Assembly: GCF_003584105.1 (NCBI RefSeq)
Contig: NZ_QXFO01000006.1
Location: 62,001-126,000 of the forward strand
Reading direction: 5' to 3'
Length of the DNA stretch: 64,000 bases
Origin: Flagellimonas taeanensis
GTDB taxonomy: Bacteria; Bacteroidota; Bacteroidia; Flavobacteriales; Flavobacteriaceae
The translations under genes were made by a program, and so were the position numbers. The notes below the pieces were generated by a model. It worked only from the letters and a program-made list of their open reading frames with translations. It searched no databases and was not told where the DNA came from. This document shows, piece by piece, positions 47,628 through 55,641 of the stretch; within the stretch, counting starts at the first letter, position 1; each line of letters starts with the position of its first letter.

Positions 47628-48215
47628 ATGAAAAAATTACAAGCAATAGCATTGGGACTTATATTGACCATGTCCTTTAGTTGCAAACAAGCAAAAAAGG
47701 AAGCCGAAGAAGCCACCTCGGAAGCGGAAGAGGTCGTTGAAGAGGCGATTGAGGTCGTAGAGTCGCAAAAGATAACTTTTGAAATGGAGCCGAAGAGCGA
47801 CAGTAATGTGGCAGGAGAGGTCACCTTTACCGAAGATAACGGAAAAGTGATCATGAAAGCAACATTCAGTGGTCTTTCAGAAGGTGAGCACGCCATACAC
47901 CTCCACGAAAAAGCCGATTGTTCCTCCGCGGATGGGACATCCACTGGCGGGCACTGGAACCCTACTTTTCAGCCCCATGGCAAATGGGGAGCAGAAGAAG
48001 GCTACCATAAGGGAGATATAGGCAATTTTGTGGCAGATGCGGAAGGAAACGCAACGGTGGATTTTGCCACTGGCGAATGGTGCATTGGCTGCGATGACGA
48101 AACCAAGAACATTTTGGGCAAGGCAGTCATTGTTCACCAAGGAGTGGATGATTACACCTCGCAGCCCAGCGGTGACGCAGGAGCCAGGGTTTCCTGTACC
48201 GGTATCATCCAATAA
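47628..48215 (+). CDS. sodC: Cu/Zn superoxide dismutase, lipoprotein
   Basis: A 195-residue SodC that removes superoxide outside the cytoplasm. MKKLQAIALGLILTMSFSC is a lipoprotein signal. An acidic alanine-rich linker (EEATSEAEEVVEEAIEV) precedes the barrel. Copper ligands are in HAIHLHEKADC and VIVHQGVDDY; zinc and bridging ligands are in GGHWNP, QPHGKWG and GYHKGDIGN. The two disulfide cysteines are at KADC and RVSC. The ATG at 47628 places the signal peptide correctly; earlier in-frame starts do not. A terminator follows directly. Confidence 0.95.
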   Translation: MKKLQAIALGLILTMSFSCKQAKKEAEEATSEAEEVVEEAIEVVESQKITFEMEPKSDSNVAGEVTFTEDNGKVIMKATFSGLSEGEHAIHLHEKADCSSADGTSTGGHWNPTFQPHGKWGAEEGYHKGDIGNFVADAEGNATVDFATGEWCIGCDDETKNILGKAVIVHQGVDDYTSQPSGDAGARVSCTGIIQ

Positions 48216-48228
48216 TAAACAATATGGA

Positions 48229-48257
48229 AAAGAGCTGCCTCGAAGCAGCTCTTTTTT
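48229..48257 (+). terminator. Terminator after sodC
   Basis: AGAGCTGC at 48231-48238 pairs with GCAGCTCT at 48245-48252, around CTCGAA, with A on the left and six T on the right. Confidence 0.85.
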
Positions 48258-48278
48258 CTTCCCATAACAAAACGATAT

Positions 48279-48485
48279 ATGGACACTGTGAAAGAATATC
48301 CCAATGGGGAAATAACGGTGGTATGGAAGCCTGAGCTATGCCAACATGCCGGAGTATGCGTGAAATTGTTGCCCAAGGTCTATAATCCCAAAGAGAAACC
48401 TTGGATAAAAGTTGAAAACGCCGCAACCGATGAACTGAAACACCAAATCTCAAAATGCCCGTCCGGAGCACTGAGTTACCGTTAA
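48279..48485 (+). CDS. yjdI: Small 4Fe-4S mono-cluster protein (YjdI-like)
   Basis: A 68-residue iron-sulfur protein of the divergent mono-cluster type. The three conserved cysteines are in LCQHAGVC (positions 21 and 27) and KCPSGALSY (60), as in E. coli YjdI. It is probably an electron carrier, but its partner is not known. The GNAT gene 18 bases downstream repeats the E. coli yjdI-yjdJ order, which supports both calls. Confidence 0.9.
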   Translation: MDTVKEYPNGEITVVWKPELCQHAGVCVKLLPKVYNPKEKPWIKVENAATDELKHQISKCPSGALSYR

Positions 48486-48502
48486 CAGCCCGCCAAAAAA
48501 AT

Positions 48503-48805
48503 ATGGAAAAGAAACACCAACTTGTGGACAATGAAAACGCCAAACGGTTCCAGTTTGAATTGGACAATGGCGACATTGCAAAAATCGAATACATCAAGGC
48601 AAAAGAAAAGATATACCTTACCCATACTGAAGTCCCCGTAGGTTATGAAGGACAGGGCATCGGCTCGGAACTCATCAAACAGACCTTGGAACACATCAAG
48701 GAACAGGATTGGACCCTAATTCCCCTTTGTCCCTTTGTGGCCAAGTACCTCCAAAAACATCCCGAGTGGAAAGTATTGGTGATGAAAGGAATCAACATCG
48801 AATAA
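48503..48805 (+). CDS. yjdJ: GNAT-like N-acetyltransferase (YjdJ-like)
   Basis: A 100-residue small GNAT-type protein. It carries IYLTHTEVPVGYEGQGIGSELIKQTLEHI, the acetyl-CoA binding strand and pyrophosphate loop (GYEGQGIG), and ends with FVAKYLQKHPEWKVLV. It is of the compact yjdJ type. I start at the ATG at 48503, since the frame is open from 48455 but overlaps the yjdI gene. Acceptor unknown. Confidence 0.9.
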   Translation: MEKKHQLVDNENAKRFQFELDNGDIAKIEYIKAKEKIYLTHTEVPVGYEGQGIGSELIKQTLEHIKEQDWTLIPLCPFVAKYLQKHPEWKVLVMKGINIE

Positions 48806-48845
48806 CCTTATCTTATCCGACTTTTCATATCTTTAGCCATAGGCT

Positions 48846-49373
48846 ATGCAATTGGACAACCTCATAGAACGATTTCAGAAAAAGGATAGAGCTGCTTTTG
48901 AGGCACTATACAATATGTATGCGGAAAATCTATGCGGGGCCATCAATATCATTCTCAAGGACCCCGAACGCTCCCAGGAACTTTGTCAGGACGTATTTGT
49001 CAAGATCTGGACAAAATCTGACCAATACGACACCTCAAAAGGCCGCTTTTTTACATGGATTTTGAATATCGCCAGAAACACAGCGATCGATGAACTGCGC
49101 TCAAAAAGCCATAAAAACCAAAAGAAAAACCTCTCTGTCGAATCTCTCGTAGGTATCTATGAAAACAGTGAGGATCTGAACGATAAAGTGGATACTATTG
49201 GCCTGATGTCCCTATTGAAAGGGCTCAAGGATAAATGCATTCTGTTGATAGACTTGCTTTATTTCAAAGGGTACACACAAAAGGAAGCCGCAGAGGAGCT
49301 CAAAGCACCAGTCGGCACCATAAAAACACGTATTAGAAGCTGTCTTTCCGAGATCCGGAAGAATATGGCGTAA
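48846..49373 (+). CDS. ECF-type RNA polymerase sigma factor
   Basis: A 175-residue factor with region 2 (SQELCQDVFVKIWTKSDQYDTSKGRFFTWILNIARNTAIDELR) and region 4 (LLYFKGYTQKEAAEELKAPVGTIKTRIRSCLSEIRK). The sequence is closest in style to SigK-like ECF factors that pair with RskA anti-sigma proteins. A TATCTTTAG stretch about 20 bases before the ATG resembles the minus-7 box. The anti-sigma gene begins three bases after its stop. Confidence 0.95.
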   Translation: MQLDNLIERFQKKDRAAFEALYNMYAENLCGAINIILKDPERSQELCQDVFVKIWTKSDQYDTSKGRFFTWILNIARNTAIDELRSKSHKNQKKNLSVESLVGIYENSEDLNDKVDTIGLMSLLKGLKDKCILLIDLLYFKGYTQKEAAEELKAPVGTIKTRIRSCLSEIRKNMA

Positions 49374-49376
49374 GTT

Positions 49377-50171
49377 ATGGAAGTTGAAAAGTACATAGCA
49401 TCAGGTATTTTGGAACTCTATGTTGCGGGGGCACTTACCCCTGAAGAAAACTTAGAGGTACATCGGTATGCGGAAGAATATCCAGAAATAAAAATGGAGA
49501 TTGAGGCCATTGAGGCTACCATTATGGAACTCGCCCGCACCACTTCTCCTGGATTGCCCAAGGATGGGTTCAAGAGAATCGGGGCCGAGTTGGACGATGT
49601 GATCACATTTGTTCCGCCCACTTCCAAGAAGAAGGCTCCTTGGGGCAGCTATCTGGGCTGGGCCGCCTCTTTGCTATTTGCGGCGGGTCTATTGTGGGTC
49701 TATACGGAAAACAACAACCTCAAATCGGAAATAGAAGTCTCAAATCAGGAAAAACAGAACTTGGAAGAAACGTTGTCCGACATCAAGGAGAAGGCTGCCC
49801 GACAAGAAACGTTCCTGGAAATGCTTAGAGGTCAGAATGTTACTGTGATTGCCCTGGGTGGACAGGCCGTCTCCCCAGAATCCTATGCCAAGGCCTATTG
49901 GGACAGGGCGGAAAACAAGGTAGTCATCGATGCGCAGGGGTTGCCAGAACCTCCAACGGGATTCACCTATCAGGTATGGTCCTTGAAACTGGACCCCCTA
50001 ACTCCTACCAGCATTGGCCTTTTGGATAATTTTATCTCAACTGAGAGCAAGCTTTTCACGCTCGAGAACGCCAACGAGTCCGAGGCATTCGGAATTACAT
50101 TGGAACCCGAGGGCGGAAGCGAATCCCCTACCTTGGAGCAGTTGTATACCTTGGGGGCCGTAGGCAGGTAA
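49377..50171 (+). CDS. RskA-type anti-sigma factor
   Basis: A 264-residue membrane anti-sigma factor. The N-terminal region is a sigma-binding domain (IASGILELYVAGALTPEENLEVHRYAEEYPEI); a zinc motif is not present. One transmembrane helix lies near 91-108 (YLGWAASLLFAAGLLWVY). A coiled coil follows near 113-148. The periplasmic RskA domain is near 155-264 (GTVNVTVIALGG-like start, then GFTYQVWSLKLDPLTPTSIGLLD). It would hold the sigma factor at the membrane until a signal arrives; regulated proteolysis is typical in this family. Confidence 0.93.
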   Translation: MEVEKYIASGILELYVAGALTPEENLEVHRYAEEYPEIKMEIEAIEATIMELARTTSPGLPKDGFKRIGAELDDVITFVPPTSKKKAPWGSYLGWAASLLFAAGLLWVYTENNNLKSEIEVSNQEKQNLEETLSDIKEKAARQETFLEMLRGQNVTVIALGGQAVSPESYAKAYWDRAENKVVIDAQGLPEPPTGFTYQVWSLKLDPLTPTSIGLLDNFISTESKLFTLENANESEAFGITLEPEGGSESPTLEQLYTLGAVGR

Positions 50172-50180
50172 CATAATCTT

Positions 50181-50212
50181 AAAAAAGAAAGCAGTCCAAT
50201 TTTTTGGACTGC
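50181..50212 (-). terminator. Terminator of the OmpW gene (possibly two-way)
   Basis: GCAGTCCAA at 50191-50199 pairs with TTGGACTGC at 50204-50212 around a four-base loop. On the minus strand it runs into CTTTCTTTTTT. It lies between the convergent anti-sigma and OmpW genes. Confidence 0.8.
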
Positions 50213-50244
50213 CTTCATCACCTAAATAAAGCGCAATAACCCTA

Positions 50245-50892
50245 CTATAATTTAAGGCCCACTCCAAATCCAAAGATCCATGGGTCTATATCCACATCTG
50301 CTTCCACAGTAGCGCCCAAAGCCGTAGTTGCATCTACGGTGGCGGTAGTGTTCAAGAAGAGTTTCTTAATATCCAAGTTCAAGAACCACTTATCATTCAG
50401 CATGAAATCGAACCCACCCTGCAGTGCAAAACCTACTGCCGTATCATATTCTACATCATTTGCCACAGGTCCCTCATCCACACCATAAAAAAGCGTGAGG
50501 TTTACGCCGGCACCCAAATAAGGAACGAGGTTGCCGCCAGTGAAATGGTATTGTCCGGTCAATGTTGGCGGCAAAAGCCAGACGCTGCCCAAATCGATAT
50601 CCCCTGCAGCTGTACCAATGGCTTCCACATCGTGTTTCGTAGTTCCCAAGATAAGTTCCGCCGACCAATTTTCTGTAAAAAAATAGGTAATATCAAATTC
50701 GGGGACAACGGAGGTGGATATGGAAACGTCCCCGCCTATGGCCTCTATGTCAGCTCCTTCATCTGGAGCTACCACTATGCCCCTCAATCTAAATTGCCAT
50801 TTGTCAAAGTCATTGGTGGGTGAATCTTGGGACATTACAAAGTTTGAAAATCCCATAAATGCCATCACTGCAAAAAGTATTGTCTTTCTCAT
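50245..50892 (-). CDS. OmpW-family outer-membrane protein
   Basis: A 215-residue small barrel. The signal peptide MRKTILFAVMAFMGFSNFVMSQ is followed by beta strands: WQFRLRGIVVAPDEGADIEA, then SVVPEFDITYFFTENWSAELIL, LLPPTLTGQYHFTGGNLVPYLGAGVNLTLFYG and the end IDPWIFGFGVGLKL. These are the marks of OmpW, an eight-stranded barrel with a hydrophobic channel. It is transcribed alone with a terminator behind it. The ligand is unknown. Confidence 0.92.
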   Translation of the reverse strand: MRKTILFAVMAFMGFSNFVMSQDSPTNDFDKWQFRLRGIVVAPDEGADIEAIGGDVSISTSVVPEFDITYFFTENWSAELILGTTKHDVEAIGTAAGDIDLGSVWLLPPTLTGQYHFTGGNLVPYLGAGVNLTLFYGVDEGPVANDVEYDTAVGFALQGGFDFMLNDKWFLNLDIKKLFLNTTATVDATTALGATVEADVDIDPWIFGFGVGLKL

Positions 50893-51035
50893 TGTACTGT
50901 TATTTTAAGATGGGACAAAACTAATCCTAGAGGCTCTCCAGATATATGATGTTTGTCATAGGATATGAACAACAGGAGCCATATATCCCTTGAAAATCAG
51001 ATGAAAGGAAAAAAGGACTTTAGGGGACTATGGCT

Positions 51036-52016
51036 TTAGAACCACTTTTTCCGCTTGAATATGATGATGGAAACAATGGTGACGACCAGCATCAACCCCA
51101 AAAGGATGAAGTACCCGTTGGGCCATCGGAGCTCTGGAATGTTTTCGAAGTTCATCCCATAAATCCCGGCCAAAAAAGTAAGGGGTATGAAAATGACCGA
51201 AAAAATGGTCAATGTTTTCATCACCTCGTTCAAACGATGGCCCTGGATACTAAAAAAAAGGTTGATCTGGCTCTCCAATTCGTGGATATCCGAATCGATA
51301 TCGTTGGTCAAACCATTGATCTGTTCCCTGAGTTCACTGAAATATTTGTTGTGGAAACCCTTCATCTCCACCCTTTCCAGTTTTATGATGATGTCCCTAA
51401 GTCCAATGGACGCCTTTTTGAACTCATTGATCATGGATTTCTTCTGCTCCACATCGAACATGAACTGAGGGGTGGGTTCGCGCTTCATGATGACATCCAA
51501 GGTATTGTCCATCAAAACGCTTTCTTCATATTTGTCCTTATAATTGGTGATCAAGGTCTCCAAGATGAAAAACAATAGATAATCCGCACGCTTTTTCCTG
51601 ATGATCCCCTTATTTTCAAAGATGCGCTGACGGATCCAATCAAAATGGTCCCCTCTTTTCTCCTGAATGCACCAAATGAAATCCTTGGCCACTACAAAGA
51701 AGATCTGCTCGGATTCCAGACTATCATGCTCCGTTTTCACGATCCTGGCGGCCACAAAGAGCTGCTCCTCCAGTTCGATTACCTTGTTGCCCATCTTTTG
51801 GTTTAAGAGAAGCCGTAGCAGAAAATCGTCCAAATTATTTTCCAGGACCATCTTTCTGAACTCATCCATATATTCCAGGCCATAGGTATTGACCCACGTA
51901 ATCGATTTGTCCCCTTTGGAGAGGATGATGTCATCCTGCAAGGAGAATTGGCGGTTGTCATAGTTGTCCAGGGAGTAATTGATCACCCATGTATTTTTTT
52001 CAAATTCTGTCTCCAT
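51036..52016 (-). CDS. corA: CorA-family magnesium/cobalt transporter
   Basis: A 326-residue CorA-like channel, which works as a homopentamer. The long cytoplasmic domain (1-260) is helical. Two transmembrane helices close the protein: TIFSVIFIPLTFLAGIYGMNF with the selectivity motif YGMN, and GYFILLGLMLVVTIVSIIIF. The C-terminus is basic (KRKKWF). I start at the ATG at 52016; the longer frame to 52232 would overlap the divergent MscS gene and adds no family sequence. It diverges from the MscS-like gene with 70 bases between starts. Confidence 0.94.
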   Translation of the reverse strand: METEFEKNTWVINYSLDNYDNRQFSLQDDIILSKGDKSITWVNTYGLEYMDEFRKMVLENNLDDFLLRLLLNQKMGNKVIELEEQLFVAARIVKTEHDSLESEQIFFVVAKDFIWCIQEKRGDHFDWIRQRIFENKGIIRKKRADYLLFFILETLITNYKDKYEESVLMDNTLDVIMKREPTPQFMFDVEQKKSMINEFKKASIGLRDIIIKLERVEMKGFHNKYFSELREQINGLTNDIDSDIHELESQINLFFSIQGHRLNEVMKTLTIFSVIFIPLTFLAGIYGMNFENIPELRWPNGYFILLGLMLVVTIVSIIIFKRKKWF

Positions 52017-52086
52017 TGTTATGCAAGTGAAATGGGTTATTTGTAGTTTAGAGCATAAGTTAACCCAAAAATAGCAAGAACATCCC

Positions 52087-52629
52087 ATGATAGACCCAAT
52101 GTCTTTTAAAACCGAGATTTTGTTCACGGTTATCCTGCTGGCTTTCATTTTGTTACTGAACACCTTGACCAAAAGAGGCATTAGAAGATATGGCAAGAGC
52201 AGTTCCATCGACATGAACAGTCGAAAGATCATTTTCTACCTGAGCAATTTGATTTTTTACATTTTGGCCTTTGTCGGGATTTCATTGATATGGGGTGTCA
52301 ATCTAAAGGATTTTTCTCTTTTTCTGTCTTCCGTTCTGGCCATTTTGGGGGTTGGCTTTGTGGCCCAGTGGTCCATCCTTTCCAATTTGACCGCAAGCGT
52401 CATCTTGTTTTTTAGCCATCCTTTGAGATTGGGCGATCGGATCAGGGTCATGGACAAGGATTTTGACTGGACCGGCAAAGTGGAGGACATCAGCGGTTTT
52501 TACCTCTTCATGCGCACGGATGATGGGAGAAGGATCACCATACCTACCAACCTTGTCATCCAAAAAGGGATAGAAATCTTGAAGGACATCGAAGACACTT
52601 CGGATGAGGAAGAGATCATCGAGAATTGA
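52087..52629 (+). CDS. Small MscS-family mechanosensitive channel protein
   Basis: A 180-residue short MscS homologue. Three hydrophobic segments lie near 8-27, 47-66 and 76-96. The pore helix and beta domain follow: VLAILGVGFVAQWSILSNLTASVILFFSHPLRLGDRIRVMDKDFDWTGKVEDISGFYLFMRTDDGRRITIPTNLVIQKGIE contains the typical MscS-fold blocks. The C-terminal cage of E. coli MscS is missing. It shares a promoter region with corA, which suggests a joint role in ion and osmotic control, an inference from position. Confidence 0.92.
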   Translation: MIDPMSFKTEILFTVILLAFILLLNTLTKRGIRRYGKSSSIDMNSRKIIFYLSNLIFYILAFVGISLIWGVNLKDFSLFLSSVLAILGVGFVAQWSILSNLTASVILFFSHPLRLGDRIRVMDKDFDWTGKVEDISGFYLFMRTDDGRRITIPTNLVIQKGIEILKDIEDTSDEEEIIEN

Positions 52630-52716
52630 TCAAGGGTGCCCAGCATGGCCGAACACCCTTGAAAACAACAACCAAGTGAAAACTTGGAAACCACTCCTTG
52701 CAAAATTTAAAATGTC

Positions 52717-54000
52717 CTATAGGCTGGCTATCCCTAATTCTTTGACAGGCCCCAATTCGTATACCGCCCCAAGGAGCTCCTTTTTGATTTCCTTGACCTT
52801 CTCGGTCTGTCCGTTTGCCTTGTAAATCTCGGCGACGCAGAATAAAATTTCAGGCTCAAAAGTTTGCCCATCGACATAGTCCTCTACCAATTCCAGTGCC
52901 CGCTCCTTTTCGCCCCCCTTCAAAAGGCTATAGGCCAGCCAAGCATAGGTTTCCGGGGTAGGCCTGTTCACTACTTCCTCTTTTGCCAACTGCAGCGCTC
53001 TATCCATGGCATCCATCTCCAAGTAAAAACCAACATTGTAGGCATTGTACATTTGTCCGTAGCCGTCCTGCACAACACTTTTATAGTAGTTGTCCAAGGA
53101 TTGCATCCGGAGTGTCTCATCGTCCAGGAATGAAGCTATCTCCGCTTTTAACAAATGGTATTCCGGGGATTTGTTTCTTTTGATGATCGAATCCAATATC
53201 CGAAGGGCCTCATGGCCATTTCGCTCATGGGAATAAACGATCCATGCTATTCCTTTTTTGGCATAGGCATTTTGAGGATCCATGTGCAATGCTTTCAAAT
53301 AAAACCGGTACGATTCCTCAATACGTCCCGCATGTCCATAGAAATCCGCCAAGTTGGTATAGGACCATAATAGCAGGTTCCTATTGTTGGAGGATTCCGC
53401 TTTCTCCTTTGCCTTTTCCATGAAACGGATCGCAGTCTGCAGATCTCCTTTGTGGTCGTTCCACTTTGCCACACGGATCAAGTATCCAAAATCTGACATG
53501 TTCTGTATACTGTCCAAGTACAATTGTGCCTGCCCATAATTGCCTAGTTCCATATGTATGTCGAACAAGAGACTTTGGGTGGCATTCACACCGCTCCTCA
53601 TTTTCATGGCCTCACTTGCCAGTTCCAATGCTTCCTTGAACCGGTGCTGGGAAATATTGTTCCTGGCCAAGGCCCTTAGGTACCCTGCCTTTCCCACAGC
53701 TGCAATGTCCACTGCCTTTTTCAAGGATTGTTCTGCTTTCTTCAAATGCTTGATATCCCCTGTTCCCTGAAAAAAACGGGTATATTCACCGGCCACATTT
53801 CCCAAGCTCAACAATTGTACGCTATCCTGCATGATCTTATTGTCCCAAAGCTCAAAATACTTGGAAGTGGTTTTTACAGGCTCTGCCATCAAAAATTGGT
53901 CATAGTCCTCCCTCTTTGTCTTGAATTGGTCCTCTTCGGCACAGCAAAGGCAGAACAGGCCAGCTAAAAATAGACTGATATATGCGTTTGTTTTCATCAT
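52717..54000 (-). CDS. TPR-repeat lipoprotein
   Basis: A 427-residue protein with a lipoprotein signal (MKTNAYISLFLAGLFCLCC) and at least eight tetratricopeptide-like repeats, such as GNVAGEYTRFFQGTGDIKHLKKAEQSLKKA and YFRYLKALHMDPQNAYAKKGIAW-type units. Such proteins usually bind partner proteins at the membrane. It is the last gene of a minus-strand unit with the two DUF4331-type genes, but a hairpin in the 63-base gap before it may limit read-through. Confidence 0.88.
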   Translation of the reverse strand: MMKTNAYISLFLAGLFCLCCAEEDQFKTKREDYDQFLMAEPVKTTSKYFELWDNKIMQDSVQLLSLGNVAGEYTRFFQGTGDIKHLKKAEQSLKKAVDIAAVGKAGYLRALARNNISQHRFKEALELASEAMKMRSGVNATQSLLFDIHMELGNYGQAQLYLDSIQNMSDFGYLIRVAKWNDHKGDLQTAIRFMEKAKEKAESSNNRNLLLWSYTNLADFYGHAGRIEESYRFYLKALHMDPQNAYAKKGIAWIVYSHERNGHEALRILDSIIKRNKSPEYHLLKAEIASFLDDETLRMQSLDNYYKSVVQDGYGQMYNAYNVGFYLEMDAMDRALQLAKEEVVNRPTPETYAWLAYSLLKGGEKERALELVEDYVDGQTFEPEILFCVAEIYKANGQTEKVKEIKKELLGAVYELGPVKELGIASL

Positions 54001-54017
54001 GTGTGTGTTGTTGTTTT

Positions 54018-54046
54018 AAAAAAAGGGAAGGGATTTCTCCCCTCCC
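54018..54046 (-). terminator. Hairpin with T tract between the DUF4331-like and TPR genes
   Basis: On the minus strand, 54046-54039 pairs with 54032-54025 (eight pairs, one G-T), around a six-base loop, followed by seven T at 54024-54018. It could end or weaken transcription into the TPR gene. Confidence 0.65.
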
Positions 54047-54063
54047 CCTCCTTTTCATAGCAA

Positions 54064-54765
54064 TTACTCAGGATTTCCCAAATAAGGGAAAGTTGTAGAA
54101 ATAGTGGCAGTGAGTCCTACCCCATCGGAGGTCAGTCTCGGCAGATCCGCCATTCCGTCATCATCCAGATCTTGACCACTAAAACGGGTACCTTCCATGC
54201 CCCCGAAGAACAATATCAAGGAAACATCTATGATATCGTCATTGGGATGTCTACCGGTCAGAGCGACCTCATCGCCATCCGGGACGAGAATCCGTCCATC
54301 GTTGTCAAAATCAGTACCGGGATTGAAATATGTTGTGGGCAAGTCTGGGGAAACTTCCAATACATCTGCGGCCAAAACCGTCGTAAGGGTGGCAGCATCC
54401 AAACCAAGAATATTGTTCTCATAATCTACTGCCGCTGGATCCAAACCAAGTTTCAGGGCATATACATCATGGTACTGTTCCAATCTGGCCTGAAATCCTG
54501 CTTGAAAATTAGCGGTCATTTCGGAAGGGATCGTTGTATTGTGGGCATCCTTGATGCTGGCTTCCCCTTCCATATCAAAACTAAGGGTAGTATTGATTCC
54601 AGGGCGTCCCAAGTGATCTACCTGCGCATAGGTTCCCGAAAAATCTACCCCCATCATGCCATCATCGTCATTCATGTATGGCGCATTGTCATCATTACTG
54701 CAGCCAACGACCCATCCCAAGGATATGGCCATGGCACTTATATATATTGCTTTTCTTAGTTTCAT
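54064..54765 (-). CDS. DUF4331-related lipoprotein (second half of the split domain)
   Basis: A 233-residue protein with a lipoprotein signal (MKLRKAIYISAMAISLGWVVGC). After an acidic linker it carries AQVDHLGRPGINTTLSF, the central block of DUF4331, where full-length proteins read xRxGRPxxN. The remainder (PTTYFNPGTDFDNDGRILVPDGDEV and LTGRHPNDDIIDVSLILFFGG) also fits the C-terminal half. The N-terminal DHxDAP block is absent here but present in the gene just upstream. The pair seems to divide one domain between two proteins. Confidence 0.8.
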   Translation of the reverse strand: MKLRKAIYISAMAISLGWVVGCSNDDNAPYMNDDDGMMGVDFSGTYAQVDHLGRPGINTTLSFDMEGEASIKDAHNTTIPSEMTANFQAGFQARLEQYHDVYALKLGLDPAAVDYENNILGLDAATLTTVLAADVLEVSPDLPTTYFNPGTDFDNDGRILVPDGDEVALTGRHPNDDIIDVSLILFFGGMEGTRFSGQDLDDDGMADLPRLTSDGVGLTATISTTFPYLGNPE

Positions 54766-54781
54766 AATATCGTTTTAAGGA

Positions 54782-55474
54782 TTATTGTTTCTTGTTTGTG
54801 GTCACCCAAGTTTTGTACACGGTCAGCCCCAATGCATTGGTTGCCGTAGGGGTTCCCAACATACTATTGGGTATTTCAATGATAATGGACATGGTATTGG
54901 CGCCGTCAAAGGTATCGGCCGCCTCCTCAGGGGGCAAAAAACCTCCAGGTGCCGACTCCAATTCGGGTGAGATCACTGCATTGAACTGAAAAAAGTCAAA
55001 AAAGAAGGGGTCCTGCCTGGGTCCTGCAAAAAGGGACACCCCATCGGACGTGGTCTCCACAATGGCCGATGCCCCTGATATTTCAACGTCACCCAAAACC
55101 TCATCCACATATACCTCACTGTTCAACCCGGTCTGTAGTGGGGTCGCAGGTCCAAAGAAATACATTCTACCCTCTTTGGCTATCGCTTGGATAACACTGT
55201 CTTCTACCAAATCCCCATCCAAATCAATATTGATTTCCACAAGCACATCCTCATCAAAGGTGCCATAGGCAAGCTCGGGCAGCACATCAGATTGCAAATC
55301 CACTACAAAAACGGTATTGTCTGAACCTTCGCTGGGCTCAAAGGCATAAAAATCAGCGATATCCGCTGTTGTTCCTGCTGTTGACGGAGCGTCGATATGG
55401 TCTGCGGCCACCAATATGACAGCTGCAATCGCTGCAGCGGACAGTCCCATCACATATTTCATTTTTTTTCTCAT
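54782..55474 (-). CDS. DUF4331-family protein (first half of the split domain)
   Basis: A 230-residue exported protein; the signal peptide is within MKYVMGLSAAAIAAVILVAA. The mature N-terminus DHIDAPSTAGTTADIADFYAFEP is the DUF4331 hallmark. Later parts include VFVVDLQSDVLPELAYGTF and FFQFNAVISPELE. The end SIIIEIPNSMLGTPTATNALGLTVYKTWVTTNKKQ is in the style of the middle of the domain. The second DUF4331-like gene starts 16 bases downstream. Function unknown; these proteins are linked to outer-surface stress loci in several phyla. Confidence 0.85.
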   Translation of the reverse strand: MRKKMKYVMGLSAAAIAAVILVAADHIDAPSTAGTTADIADFYAFEPSEGSDNTVFVVDLQSDVLPELAYGTFDEDVLVEINIDLDGDLVEDSVIQAIAKEGRMYFFGPATPLQTGLNSEVYVDEVLGDVEISGASAIVETTSDGVSLFAGPRQDPFFFDFFQFNAVISPELESAPGGFLPPEEAADTFDGANTMSIIIEIPNSMLGTPTATNALGLTVYKTWVTTNKKQ

Positions 55475-55641
55475 GTTGTTTTATTTTAAATGTTTCTTAC
55501 ACCCTTACCTACGGAACCTTTTTAGAGCGGGTTTGGAATTAAATGTTAAAAAAATCTTAACAGACTTTTAATGCCTATCTTCATCAACCTACCTTAAAAT
55601 TCCCATAATTTGTTTTACTTTGGAGTTCAAACCATGCATGA

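Noticed and set aside
51036..52232. A longer CorA start
   Set aside because: The extra 72 residues overlap the divergent MscS gene and have no CorA similarity; the ATG at 52016 gives the usual length.
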